A DNA stretch of 64,000 bases from an uncultured Flavihumibacter sp. (GCA_902168105.1 CABHOY010000065.1:1-64000), one strand, 5' to 3'; counted from the first letter of the stretch, positions 33,616-42,519 are shown. The notes: generated from the sequence alone by a model not told the origin. Made by a program: numbers and translations.

Positions 33616-36600
33616 TTAGAATTTAAGGTTAAGGTTGATACCAAAACTTCTCGTAGAAGGCGTTTGCAGATCATCCACACCAGCGTCCGGATCTACGTTT
33701 GGCATTTTCGTGAACAACAGCAGGTTACGACCTACAGCAGAAATATCAGCCGCACGGAAGATGCGACCTTTCAGCCATTTAGATGGAAATCTGTAAGTAA
33801 GGATCACCTCTCTCAGTTTCAGGAAAGACTGTGAATAATAGTTATAGTTAACATTCGCACCATTGCTGGTATTTGTCATGTAAGAAATATAGTTCACCGC
33901 TGTTGTGTTAGGCGCAAACGTTCTTGTATCGCTAACAATATTACCATCGCGGTCGTAGATCACTTTACCGTCAGTCAATAATACGCCTGGATCTACATAA
34001 GTGGCTTTCGCTTCATTGGCCTCATCCCTGAAGTGATTGACGGTACCTGGATGTGTACCACCCCACCACATTTTCTGATTAGTAGTAGAGTACATCAGTC
34101 CACCGAGACGGCCATCTACCAGGAAGCGGAAACTAAAATTGCCATACGAGAAACTATTCTCCAGTCCGTATATCAGATCAGGATCACTGTTGCCAATAAG
34201 ACGATCAACGTTATCCGTCAAAGGAAGTCCGTCAGCTGTATGCACAATATTTCCTGAAGGATCTTTCTGATAAACTGAAGCAAAGATCTTGTCTGTTCTG
34301 TCGCCCACTTTCAGATAGCCGATCCTGTCGCCACCGGTAATTTCTTTGACATAACGCCTGTAGGTACTGAGGTTCAGCAACACATCCCATCTGAACTTTT
34401 CGTTACGGACAGGAGTAGCTGTTGTTACGATCTCAATACCTCTGCGCCTGTATACATGAGCGTTCTCCAGGCGTGTCTGGTAACCGCTCCCCCAGGATAC
34501 ATCGATCTCCTTGATATTATTGTAGTCTTTTGTCTGGAAATAGGTAAGCTCAAATCCCAGTCTGTTACCAAAGAATTTGGTTTCAACCCCAGCTTCCCAG
34601 CTATTAGATGTTTGAGGACGTAAGTCAGGGTTATTGATGACATTCTTATACTTCAGACTAGGCAATTCATCCCAGGTCACACCTTTATCATAAGAAGGCA
34701 GGTAACCATAGGTATAACTGTTATCCAATGTACCGCTTGATACTCTCGATACTGCACCTCTCGCCTTCAGAAAGGAAAACCATTTAGGCAAATGTGTCAG
34801 CTGAGATATCACCACTGATCCTGATAAAGATGGATAAAAGAAGCTGTTATTCGCAACCGGCAACGTAGATACCTTGTCATTACGTCCGGTCAGGGAGAGA
34901 TATACAGCGTTATAGAGCTCTACGTCAACAATACCATAAACACTGGCAGTTCTGCGCTCTTCCAGCCAGTTATTTGACTGTACTGCTTTTATAGAGTTAC
35001 CAAGATTATACAATCCAGGGATGTTCAATCCGTCAGTATTACTGGAGTCCCCTTTCAGGTTCCTGTAGTAGTTAGATCCCCCTGCCTGTGCATGGATCTT
35101 GAAATGATCGCTGAAGGTATGGTTATAGTCTACTATGAGATCAGATACGATATCGAAGTAAGCAGTTGAAGTAACAGTATACTGACCTTTTGATTTATCG
35201 CTATAACGGATATAGCTTTTAGGCTCATTATAGTTACGGTTCAGGCTATACTGGTTGATACCGGTACGGAATTTTGCACTGAAAGAAGGACTGATCTTAT
35301 AGTTAAAATCGACAGAAGCAAACGTGTTGTTCTTATCATATCCTCTCAGGAATTCATATGCTTGAAAGTAAGGGTTGTTATAATAAGAAGTATTGAAGTG
35401 ACGCTGTTGTACACCCTCTTTACCAGGCGCCCAATAGTTACGCAGGTCACGTACATCAACATCCGGGCCTGTCCAGAGGATCAGGTTATACAGGTAGTTG
35501 GCAGGGCCATAGCCTGTTTCCGGGAAGTTATGCGTATATTCTTTGTTATAACTGATACGGCCGTTCATGCTGAAGTCCTTGCTCAGGTTATAGTTGCCTG
35601 ATAAATTGAAGGAAGTGTTCTTCAGGTCAGTATTAGGCACGATCCCCTGCTGATAAATATGTGAGGCGGAAGCCCTGAAACTACCATTGTCACCGGTTTT
35701 AGTAAAACTCAGGTTATTACTGGTGATAACACCTGTACGGAAGAAGTTTGTCACGTTGTCTTTACCGCGCGACAGGAATGGCAATGGCACTAACTTGCCG
35801 GTAGTTGGATCTACAGGACTGTTGAACTGCGGTGTCTCAAAATATCCACTTGGTGTAGAAGCATCACGCTGGTCCAGTTTAGGCCCCCATATCCATCCAC
35901 CACCTTCTGGTCCGCCGCCGCTACCATCGATGTATTCGTATTGACCCTGAAAACCATTACCGTAAGTAGATTGTACCTTAGGGATACGGATAAAGCTGGT
36001 CTGGAATTGTGTAGAAGAGTTGAACTCAACGCTCAGATCTCTGGAACCACCTCTTTTAGTAGTGATCATGATAGCGCCATTCGTACCGATAGAACCATAC
36101 AGTGCAGAAGCAGAAGCACCTTTCAGTACGGTCATGCTTTCAATATCGTCTGCATTCACCTTATAAAGATCTGCTGTCTGATCAGGAATACCATCTATTA
36201 CGATCAATGGTTTTGCACCACGCAGGGAAATACCCGGATCTCCGAACAGGTCAGTTGTACTTTTAATGGTCAACCCAGCCACACGGCCTGTCAGTGAACT
36301 GATCACGTTAGACTCACGTGCTTTCACAAGATCAGCGCCTTTTACTTCCTGTGCTGCGTAACCAACCTTTGCTTTCTCTTTTTTGATACCCAAAGCTGTT
36401 ACCAGTACTTCAGACAATTTCTTTTCATCGTCCTGTAATATGACCTGATAACCTGCACTTTTATCTACAGTCAGCATATAAGGCAGATAACCGGTAAAGA
36501 AGAACTGAATCACTTCTCCTTCATTGGCCTTGATCTGAAAATCGCCGCTTTCATTGGAGATAGTACCACGCTTAGTACCTTTCACCATAATAGACACACC

Positions 36601-37047
36601 TGGCAATGGTTGTTTCTTTGCGTCCGTTACCTTACCGGAGATGATCTTTTCAACCGGATCTTCCACTGCAAGAGGCGTAGTACCAGCTTTTACGATGATG
36701 TTATTGTCCAGGCATTTGTAGTTAAAAGCGGCTTGTCCGGCAAGCAGCTTCAATACGTTTTCCAGTGTTGTATTGCGTGCATTCAGGTTCACCTTCCTGG
36801 TCATCAGCCCGGACTGGTCCATGCAGATAATAGCGTAATGTGTTTGTTGTTCGATCATCTCGAACACTTCTTCTAATGGTTTATTCTGTACGGTCAGCGA
36901 ACAGGGCACCTTATGCAGGTCTGCCCGTCCTCCTGCCAGCACAGCTGTGAATGGCATTGATAATACACAACAGAACAGCAAACATAAGATGGCTTTGCTG
37001 CGTGTGATACTCAGGTGTTGATAAAAACGAAACATAAATTCAGGCAT
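33616..37047 (-). CDS. SusC/RagA TonB-dependent transporter with STN domain
   Basis: 1143 residues. A long signal peptide (about 1-40) is followed by an STN domain (about 50-120, PLEEVFEMIEQQTHYAIICM, NARNTTLENVLKLLAGQAAF). A carboxypeptidase-regulatory-like domain follows (VTDAKKQPLPGVSIMVKGTK), then the plug (IKSTTDLFGDPGISLRGAKP, SIGTNGAIMITTKRGG) and a 22-strand-type barrel ending INLNLKF. The STN domain is the part that contacts FecR-type anti-sigma factors (family knowledge), which matches the fecR gene directly upstream: its TAA is immediately followed by this ATG. It imports the substrate bound by the downstream SusD protein. An alternative start four codons in is possible. Confidence 0.95.
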   Translation of the reverse strand: MPEFMFRFYQHLSITRSKAILCLLFCCVLSMPFTAVLAGGRADLHKVPCSLTVQNKPLEEVFEMIEQQTHYAIICMDQSGLMTRKVNLNARNTTLENVLKLLAGQAAFNYKCLDNNIIVKAGTTPLAVEDPVEKIISGKVTDAKKQPLPGVSIMVKGTKRGTISNESGDFQIKANEGEVIQFFFTGYLPYMLTVDKSAGYQVILQDDEKKLSEVLVTALGIKKEKAKVGYAAQEVKGADLVKARESNVISSLTGRVAGLTIKSTTDLFGDPGISLRGAKPLIVIDGIPDQTADLYKVNADDIESMTVLKGASASALYGSIGTNGAIMITTKRGGSRDLSVEFNSSTQFQTSFIRIPKVQSTYGNGFQGQYEYIDGSGGGPEGGGWIWGPKLDQRDASTPSGYFETPQFNSPVDPTTGKLVPLPFLSRGKDNVTNFFRTGVITSNNLSFTKTGDNGSFRASASHIYQQGIVPNTDLKNTSFNLSGNYNLSKDFSMNGRISYNKEYTHNFPETGYGPANYLYNLILWTGPDVDVRDLRNYWAPGKEGVQQRHFNTSYYNNPYFQAYEFLRGYDKNNTFASVDFNYKISPSFSAKFRTGINQYSLNRNYNEPKSYIRYSDKSKGQYTVTSTAYFDIVSDLIVDYNHTFSDHFKIHAQAGGSNYYRNLKGDSSNTDGLNIPGLYNLGNSIKAVQSNNWLEERRTASVYGIVDVELYNAVYLSLTGRNDKVSTLPVANNSFFYPSLSGSVVISQLTHLPKWFSFLKARGAVSRVSSGTLDNSYTYGYLPSYDKGVTWDELPSLKYKNVINNPDLRPQTSNSWEAGVETKFFGNRLGFELTYFQTKDYNNIKEIDVSWGSGYQTRLENAHVYRRRGIEIVTTATPVRNEKFRWDVLLNLSTYRRYVKEITGGDRIGYLKVGDRTDKIFASVYQKDPSGNIVHTADGLPLTDNVDRLIGNSDPDLIYGLENSFSYGNFSFRFLVDGRLGGLMYSTTNQKMWWGGTHPGTVNHFRDEANEAKATYVDPGVLLTDGKVIYDRDGNIVSDTRTFAPNTTAVNYISYMTNTSNGANVNYNYYSQSFLKLREVILTYRFPSKWLKGRIFRAADISAVGRNLLLFTKMPNVDPDAGVDDLQTPSTRSFGINLNLKF

Positions 37048-38043
37048 TTAGCGTGATTGATAGGCGTTGTTTGTGGTGAAGTGAATTTGCTTTCCGCTGA
37101 TAGTGTAATCAAGATTGTCCGTTGCTTTGATCACGTCCAGTATATAACCGAGCGGCTTGTCATTAAACTTTGCGAACAGCTTATAGCTCTTCATTGCAGG
37201 ATCAGCAAAGGAGATCTCGACATCATATAGTTGCTCCAGTTTATGTGCTACGACAGAAAGCGGCTCATTACGGAATATCAATAAGCGGGAGGTCCATCCC
37301 GTTACAGATTCCAGGTCATAAGCACGAGTATAGGCTAGTTGGTCTTTTTTGTCATAATACAATTCCTGTCCCGGCTTCAGTTCGAAAGATCTCTTTTGTA
37401 CCGGTACGCTTACCTGCACCTTTCCATCCACCAACGATACTGCGGCACTGTCCACACCTTTATAATGCGTAACATTGAACCGGGTGCCTAATACCTGCAC
37501 AGACAGCTCTCCTGCCTGTACTGTAAAGGGCTGGTGAGCATTCTTAGTAACATCGAAAAAGGCCTGTCCTTCCAGGATGACGTTCCTGTCATTCTTTCCG
37601 AATTCCGACGTATACCGGATACTGCTCTTTGGTGCCAGGTGTACAATTGTACCATCGGGCATTGTGTCTTTCAATACCTGACCTGGCAGCGTTTTCTTTT
37701 CTATATAGGCAAGGGAATTTTTGTGTGGTGTTTGTCTTAAAAGGACGACACTACTTATAATAACGCCAGCAATGGCTGCAGCTGCGGTGATCTGCAGACG
37801 GTATCTTCTTACAATGGTCAGCCTGCGGCTATGGATGCGCTGCTTTACATCCTGCAGGGCAGTGGCGACGACCACCTCATCATGTCGCTGCTGACTGGCC
37901 TGCCATATTTCCTGCAATGCCTGATAGGTCAGCCTGTTCTCTTCCGCGTTTTCCAGCCATTCAGCCAGGAAGTCTTCTTCCCAGGGCAAGGTCTGTTCAT
38001 TAAAATGCCGGGTTATCAGTAAATAAAGTTCCTTTTGTTCCAA
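37048..38043 (-). CDS. FecR-type anti-sigma factor
   Basis: 331 residues. The N-terminal ~80 residues are cytoplasmic (helical, NEQTLPWEEDFLAEWLENAE) and would bind the sigma factor. One membrane segment lies at about 86-104 (ITAAAAIAGVIISSVVLL). The periplasmic FecR domain follows: DTMPDGTIVHLAPKSSIRYT, NVILEGQAFFDVTKNAHQPF and LGTRFNVTHY. A C-terminal STN-like region (VAHKLEQLYDVEISFADPAM) follows. The start is a TTG at 38043. It relays substrate occupancy of the SusC protein to the sigma factor encoded 64 bp upstream. Confidence 0.94.
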   Translation of the reverse strand: MEQKELYLLITRHFNEQTLPWEEDFLAEWLENAEENRLTYQALQEIWQASQQRHDEVVVATALQDVKQRIHSRRLTIVRRYRLQITAAAAIAGVIISSVVLLRQTPHKNSLAYIEKKTLPGQVLKDTMPDGTIVHLAPKSSIRYTSEFGKNDRNVILEGQAFFDVTKNAHQPFTVQAGELSVQVLGTRFNVTHYKGVDSAAVSLVDGKVQVSVPVQKRSFELKPGQELYYDKKDQLAYTRAYDLESVTGWTSRLLIFRNEPLSVVAHKLEQLYDVEISFADPAMKSYKLFAKFNDKPLGYILDVIKATDNLDYTISGKQIHFTTNNAYQSR

Positions 38044-38107
38044 TCTCTTTTCTGTTTACAAGAGAAGGACGCAAAGAGTGATCGCGCTCGTGACAAAGAA
38101 AATGGAG

Positions 38108-38671
38108 TTAACATATTGGTAATATTGGATAAGCAGTCTTGAGGATCTTCAATGCGCGGAACATATGTGTCTTAACGGAGTTAACGGATATATTTAACAG
38201 ACCTGCGATCTCATCATAGCTGAAGCCTTCATACCGGTGCATCTTAAATACCAGCTGCATCTGTGGTGGCAGTTGAGTGATCAGTTGTTGTATCTGAGAG
38301 GTAACATCTTTATACATCAGCTGATGATCAGGCTGTTGATGATCATCACCAGCGGTTTGAGCCAACGCTTCCTCCGGAAGGCTAAAAATAGTCCTGCGTT
38401 TACGATAGTAATCAAAAACCCTGTTCCTGACAGAGACATATAAATAAGCGCTTAAGGTAGTGGAGATAGCGATCTGGCGACGGTTGTTCCAGAGCGCACA
38501 GAACATTTCAGCAACCACGTCTTCTGCTTCATCGGTAGGATATGGCAGCAGTACTTTCGAGAATTGCAGCAGGCCTTCATAGTAACGCTTGAAGATAGCG
38601 TCAAATGCATCTTCGCTACCGGAGATGAATAATTGCAGGTATTTGTCTTCGTCGAAAGAATGGCGTGCCAT
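38108..38671 (-). CDS. ECF sigma-70 factor (Bacteroides expansion type)
   Basis: 187 residues from the ATG at 38671; a GTG two codons upstream is less likely. Sigma region 2 is DAFDAIFKRYYEGLLQFSKV and DEAEDVVAEMFCALWNNRRQ; region 4 is LPPQMQLVFKMHRYEGFSYD and EIAGLLNISVNSVKTHMFRA. No additional SnoaL-like domain is present. It leads a minus-strand cluster sigma-fecR-susC-susD-phosphodiesterase and presumably directs transcription of susC onward when FecR releases it. Confidence 0.95.
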   Translation of the reverse strand: MARHSFDEDKYLQLFISGSEDAFDAIFKRYYEGLLQFSKVLLPYPTDEAEDVVAEMFCALWNNRRQIAISTTLSAYLYVSVRNRVFDYYRKRRTIFSLPEEALAQTAGDDHQQPDHQLMYKDVTSQIQQLITQLPPQMQLVFKMHRYEGFSYDEIAGLLNISVNSVKTHMFRALKILKTAYPILPIC

Positions 38672-38808
38672 CAGCACAAATCTAAGGGGCGGGAACGTGT
38701 TTCAATGTTAGGTTATTATTAAGTCTGAGTTACCGTAATGTAAAAAGCGGGAATACACTGTTGTCCATAAACGTAATCGTCTGATATTCCTCACATATCT
38801 TTTTTTAC

Positions 38809-38816
38809 TACCTTTG
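38809..38816 (+). promoter_or_regulatory. Promoter -7 element of the DUF4291 gene
   Basis: TACCTTTG fits TAnnTTTG exactly and lies 40 bp before the ATG at 38857, with TTCC at about 38787-38790 as a weak upstream element. The divergent sigma factor gene starts at 38671. Confidence 0.6.
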
Positions 38817-38856
38817 CATCCTGGAGTTAACCACAATAAACAGTTACCCTATATCA

Positions 38857-39450
38857 ATGAAAGAGAAGATTATCAGAGCTTCGTACGATGACAGCACCAT
38901 TACAGTATATCAAGCTTACAACAAAACGATCGCGCTACATGCCGTAAAAGAGCAGAAATTCGTCTCCCCTCCTTTTAAAATGGAAAGAATGACCTGGATC
39001 AAACCATCCTTTCTCTGGATGATGTACCGGTCAGGATGGGGCACAAAAGAAAATCAGGAACATATCTTAGCTATTCAGATAAAAAGAGAAGGGTTCGAAT
39101 GGGCTTTAGAGAATGCCTGTCTTTCCCATTTCGATCATACTATCCATAGCTCATTACCTGATTGGAAGAAAGATCTGCAAAGGGCACCGGTACGTATCCA
39201 GTGGGACCCTGAAAGGGATCTCTATCTGCAGTCGCTGCCTCAACGTGCTATTCAGATAGGGTTGACAGGAATTGCTGTTGAGAAATATGTAAATGAATGG
39301 ATCGTAAAGATAGATGACATTACAGCGTACGCTCAAAACATGCATCAATTGATAAAGACGAGTAAAATGGGTCAGGCGATGGAATTGTTACCTGATGAAA
39401 GGGATTATCCTTTGACGGATGTTATAGCGAAGAAGATTGATGCGTCTTAA
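38857..39450 (+). CDS. DUF4291 family protein
   Basis: 197 residues. The family pattern is clear: IIRASYDDSTITVYQAYNKT, MERMTWIKPSFLWMMYRSGW, ILAIQIKREGFEWAL, and PVRIQWDPERDLYLQSLPQR followed by AIQIGLTG. It is a small cytoplasmic protein of unknown function; distant similarity of this family to ADP-ribosyl-transfer folds has been proposed, but I cannot test that here. Its last codons form one arm of a 26-bp perfect inverted repeat, and the stop codon falls in the loop, so the 3' end of the mRNA must fold into a long hairpin that includes coding sequence. Confidence 0.9.
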   Translation: MKEKIIRASYDDSTITVYQAYNKTIALHAVKEQKFVSPPFKMERMTWIKPSFLWMMYRSGWGTKENQEHILAIQIKREGFEWALENACLSHFDHTIHSSLPDWKKDLQRAPVRIQWDPERDLYLQSLPQRAIQIGLTGIAVEKYVNEWIVKIDDITAYAQNMHQLIKTSKMGQAMELLPDERDYPLTDVIAKKIDAS

Positions 39451-39480
39451 GGCGTCAATCTTCTTCGCTATAACATCCGT
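39415..39480. repeat. 26-bp perfect inverted repeat spanning the DUF4291 stop codon
   Basis: The left arm 39415-39440 is coding sequence of DUF4291. The right arm 39455-39480 is its exact reverse complement just after the stop codon (39448-39450). The 14-nt centre is TGCGTCTTAAGGCG and may add two or three pairs. No T run follows, so it is not a normal intrinsic terminator and looks like an inverted duplication of the gene's 3' end. Confidence 0.9.
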
Positions 39481-39746
39481 ATCACAAATAAATCAATTTA
39501 AGTTAAACTATCCGTTTTCAATAATGGTAAGTTATATCGAGTTTGGTAATATATTTCACATAGGGGAGTAACGAAAAAATATCCTGTTATTATTTGTTCG
39601 CTGTAGAGAATTATAAAGAAGATTAAAAGAGAATATCGTCAGAGCAGGTCAAATTCTTGAGAAAATTTGCCGCCGAAAATAGTCTTTTAATAAAGCACCC
39701 ACCAAACGAGTCCCAATATCTTGCAAGAATTATTTAAACACCAGTG
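39481..39746. other. AT-rich non-coding gap
   Basis: 266 bp between the inverted repeat and the convergent hypothetical gene. I see no open frame of note, no clear terminator and no recognisable element. Confidence 0.5.
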
Positions 39747-40184
39747 TTAGTTGAAATAAATATCAATATAGTCCACTACGTTATTACCCTCGCAGTTTTC
39801 CATCTCCTGTAATCGCCAGTACTTTCTTGCGCCTTTAGCCAGGAAATGATAAGTACCTGTCTTCTCGCATACATTTCCTTCGTTGATACTTGCGTATAAA
39901 CTTTTGATCGTACCTGTGAATATCAGTTCAGCGGGAGAAACTACTTTTAGTGTTCCTTCGATAGTTACAAAGCTTTTTGCATCCCGTTGTTCTCCTTTAA
40001 CGGTATAGGTACCATTGCTTTGTTTGCGGATCTGGACCTTGCCCGGTTTATCCCAGCTAATCCATTGGAGCGTGAAGTTATGAGCGCCTTCGCGGAGAGT
40101 GGGAGTGATTTTCTTTTGGGCATAAGCCGGACAGAAACCCATAAGAATGATGCATGTAACCAGCCAGGCGTAAATTGTTCTCAT
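39747..40184 (-). CDS. Secreted hypothetical protein
   Basis: 145 residues with signal peptide 1-22 (ending AYAQ). The mature part is beta-rich (FTLQWISWDKPGKVQIRKQS, GTYTVKGEQRDAKSFVTIEG, AELIFTGTIKSLYASI) and holds two cysteines (VCEKTGTYHF, MENCEGNN) that could form a disulfide. The alternating strands suggest a small lipocalin-like or immunoglobulin-like periplasmic domain. I do not recognise the family. It is a single gene flanked by gaps and divergent from the FISUMP gene. Confidence 0.7.
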   Translation of the reverse strand: MRTIYAWLVTCIILMGFCPAYAQKKITPTLREGAHNFTLQWISWDKPGKVQIRKQSNGTYTVKGEQRDAKSFVTIEGTLKVVSPAELIFTGTIKSLYASINEGNVCEKTGTYHFLAKGARKYWRLQEMENCEGNNVVDYIDIYFN

Positions 40185-40297
40185 AATTCAATGTTATTAT
40201 TCTGACACTAAAATAGAATATTTCAAGACTATCCAATTAGAGTATTCTCACTCCTGAGATATTTAAAAGAACTATTTTAGCATCCAAACCTATCCCT

Positions 40298-40960
40298 ATG
40301 CATAAATTCATCCTCTTCCTCACCACCATTATCTCCCTTAACACTTACGCACAGAAAGAAACGCGACTTTACGTTGATCAAAACGAAAAGCCACCTACGA
40401 CGACTATCGGCTCTCAGACGTGGACCACATCCAACCTCGACGTTGATCGCTTTCGGAACGGCGATAAAATACTGGAAGTCACCAGCGGCGAACAGTGGAA
40501 AAAAGCATGGGACGATGGCACCCCTGCATGGTGTTATTACGAGTACAAGGAAGAAAATGGCCTCAAGTATGGCAGGTTATACAACTGGCATGCGGTTACC
40601 GATCCGAGAGGGCTTGCGCCTGAAGGCTGGCATATTCCTAAAATCACAGAATGGGATACGCTTACCAACTATCTTGGCTCGGACATGGTATTCACTAAAG
40701 TTGTAGACGGAAAAGGCTGGATAAAAGGATTGTCCAAAACAAGCAACGAAAGCGGGTTAAGCATCTTTGCCGGGGGCTCGGGAGATGCCAATGGTTTCGG
40801 CGGAATAGGAGTAGAGACTTATCTATGGGCATCTCCTAAAGATCCAAAGGCCTATTCCAACGCACTTATCGTCATGGTTAGCATTTATTCTGCACCGGGG
40901 ATCAATAAAGCCTACGGCATGGAAAAAATGGGCATGTATGTCCGCTGCGTAAAAGACTAA
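40298..40960 (+). CDS. FISUMP-domain (Fibrobacter major paralogous domain) secreted protein
   Basis: 220 residues. Signal peptide 1-18 (TYAQ), then a FISUMP domain: IGSQTWTTSNLDVDRFRNGD, PAWCYYEYKEENGLKYGRLY, NWHAVTDPRGLAPEGWHIPK, EWDTLTNYLG, and the terminal KMGMYVRCVKD. The fold is C-type-lectin/sulfatase-modifying-like (DUF1566 relatives). Such proteins are surface-exposed in Bacteroidota, and ligand binding is the usual guess. Single gene; the 530-bp space behind it is rich in inverted repeats. Confidence 0.88.
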   Translation: MHKFILFLTTIISLNTYAQKETRLYVDQNEKPPTTTIGSQTWTTSNLDVDRFRNGDKILEVTSGEQWKKAWDDGTPAWCYYEYKEENGLKYGRLYNWHAVTDPRGLAPEGWHIPKITEWDTLTNYLGSDMVFTKVVDGKGWIKGLSKTSNESGLSIFAGGSGDANGFGGIGVETYLWASPKDPKAYSNALIVMVSIYSAPGINKAYGMEKMGMYVRCVKD

Positions 40961-41136
40961 ATACCCTAACGTTAAGCACATGTGAGCCACCTTTCCATAC
41001 AAAGGCATTGTAAGGGCATGCCACCATCGCCCGTAGGGCACTTTTTAGCCCCATAAAGGCGCTATTCTCAAATAAACACCCATCAGACCGGATACCCTTT
41101 AAATAGCCTTAAAAAGGTCATTTACAGTTTTTTTGT

Positions 41137-41182
41137 ACCAAAAGGGGTTTCAGGCAATAATTCGCCTGAAACCCCTTTTGGT
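41137..41182. repeat. 19-bp perfect inverted repeat
   Basis: ACCAAAAGGGGTTTCAGGC (41137-41155) and its exact reverse complement (41164-41182) flank AATAATTC. A T run precedes it on the plus strand and none follows on either strand in the usual terminator place. Confidence 0.85.
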
Positions 41183-41202
41183 TCTATTGAGTTTCTATAT
41201 CT

Positions 41203-41309
41203 CCATATCGTGTAACCGTCATCTGGCCGTCACTTTACCGTCATATGTATATCCTTTCGATATAGAGATGCCCCTAAAATGATATGGAGATGACGGTGAA
41301 GTGATATGG
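41203..41309. repeat. Split inverted repeat CCATATC-N5-ACCGTCATCT
   Basis: CCATATC, five variable bases and ACCGTCATCT at 41203-41224 recur inverted at 41288-41309 (AGATGACGGT, five bases, GATATGG). A third ACCGTCAT lies at 41237-41244. Outer blocks are exact while the 5-bp spacer differs, which looks like a binding-site arrangement rather than simple copying. Confidence 0.7.
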
Positions 41310-41409
41310 ACGAGTAAAGGAAAGACCCTACTGTAAAGGGTATTAAAGGCAATTATTGCCCTTATTTCAGCTTGCTAAACCGATTAAATGAACTCACAAT
41401 AGAAAAAGA

Positions 41410-41471
41410 AACGTCGCCCGATCCCGGACGACGTTAAAAAAAAGAAACCGCCTCACTTTCATGAGACGGTT
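41410..41471 (-). terminator. Tandem intrinsic terminators after the small membrane protein gene
   Basis: On the minus strand the first stem pairs 41462-41471 with 41446-41455 (10 bp, two wobble positions) and is followed by TCTTTTTTTT. A second stem (CGTCG-type arms 41429-41435 with 41410-41416) is followed by TTTCTTTTTCT. Both end the gene at 41495-41815. Confidence 0.85.
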
Positions 41472-41494
41472 CCTTTAAAATATCCTAAAGGGGA

Positions 41495-41815
41495 TCATTT
41501 CTTACTCAACTGGTATTTCGGCATCACCAGGAAGCGCACAATAGTGTGGGCCGTCAGTGACAGTACTATCACTACGCCGGGGATCAGCAGCTGTTTAACC
41601 GGTGAGTCAAACACATCCAGTACGGCTGAAACATCTTTACCCGCATACAACACCGCAAGTAAAAACAATAATCCTCCGCAGATCCATAAAGTAAGATGGG
41701 AATAAAAATATCTCATCTTCTGGTATCCATTCTTTCCAAACGAGGTGAACAGTAAAATAACGTGGGCAATGAAAAATAGCAATGCCAGGGCAACGAGGGA
41801 GTTAAAAGCATTCAT
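41495..41815 (-). CDS. Small membrane protein, three segments, unknown
   Basis: 106 residues with three hydrophobic segments at about 5-26 (LVALALLFFIAHVILLF), 43-62 (LTLWICGGLLFLLAVLYAG) and 77-96 (LLIPGVVIVLSLTAHTIVRF). The termini are short, with a basic C-terminus (MPKYQLSKK). No catalytic motif is seen and I recognise no family. It is probably an inner-membrane protein. It is monocistronic with strong tandem terminators, 108 bp downstream of the cytochrome gene in the same direction. Confidence 0.7.
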   Translation of the reverse strand: MNAFNSLVALALLFFIAHVILLFTSFGKNGYQKMRYFYSHLTLWICGGLLFLLAVLYAGKDVSAVLDVFDSPVKQLLIPGVVIVLSLTAHTIVRFLVMPKYQLSKK

Positions 41816-41922
41816 AAGTGTCTTTTTAAGTTGTGAGGTTCTGAATAGTTAATACGACAATAGGTAGATGTATCTTTATGAAGATAGCGTTTTTAACCAT
41901 TCGCCCCAAAAACTGTTTAACA

Positions 41923-42345
41923 CTAGTGTGGCATGTCTTCTCCCACCGGTGGTTTGGATGCAGGTTCATTCTTTCCGTTGTGACAGGTATAACAGGTCAC
42001 TGTCATCATCTGCATTCCTTTGTCGTCCTTTCCGGATTTAAAATACTTCTTATTGATGCGCATAGTCATTCTCAGCATCTCACGCGCAGTTTCTTTTTCT
42101 TCCTTGTCATCACTTGCAAAGTCAAGCTTCTGCGGATTGTCTGTCCGTTTAGCATGACAGTAATTGCATTTCACCCCCAGTGCTTTATTAAAACTGCGCA
42201 TCTCTTTCTCCAGGTCCTCATGACTGATGTTCTTCGGTAGTACTTTCAGATTCTTAGCTTTCTCTTCCTGAGGTAATGATAATGAGCAGAGTGTTACCGC
42301 TAACAAGAGGGACAGCGGTACGAAATAAGACCGTTTCAATTGCAT
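41923..42345 (-). CDS. Dihaem c-type cytochrome
   Basis: About 140 residues from the ATG at 42345 (MQLKRSYFVPLSLLLAVTLC, signal peptide or anchor); the longer frame to 42414 adds a poor leader. Two haem-attachment sites are present: CNYCH at 60-64 and CYTCH at 118-122. The motif NISHEDLEKEMRSFNKALGV before the first site, and the spacing, match the small photosynthetic-reaction-centre-like cytochromes c widespread in Bacteroidota, which are predicted periplasmic electron carriers. The partner is unknown, with no oxidase or dehydrogenase gene adjacent. Confidence 0.9.
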   Translation of the reverse strand: MQLKRSYFVPLSLLLAVTLCSLSLPQEEKAKNLKVLPKNISHEDLEKEMRSFNKALGVKCNYCHAKRTDNPQKLDFASDDKEEKETAREMLRMTMRINKKYFKSGKDDKGMQMMTVTCYTCHNGKNEPASKPPVGEDMPH

Positions 42346-42519
42346 AATTATTAATATTAGCTTCCTTATAAAATCAGAGGAGGAACTTACAAAAAAGTAT
42401 TTATACTCTTGCAAATTATTATATGGCTGCCAGCATTTTATGTTTTAACGGAAGATAAAACAGTATTAGGTATTTGCGTAGATGTAAGCAGAAATAAACA
42501 GTGTTCGCTAAAATACAAA

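Larger units (their letters stand above)
40961..41434. other. Gene-free stretch rich in inverted repeats
   Basis: Between the FISUMP gene and the terminators of the next minus-strand gene there is no credible reading frame. It holds a 19-bp hairpin (41137-41182), a split inverted repeat (41203-41309) and smaller stems (GGCAA/TTGCC near 41350), suggesting a mobile-repeat graveyard or a structured RNA. Confidence 0.6.
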
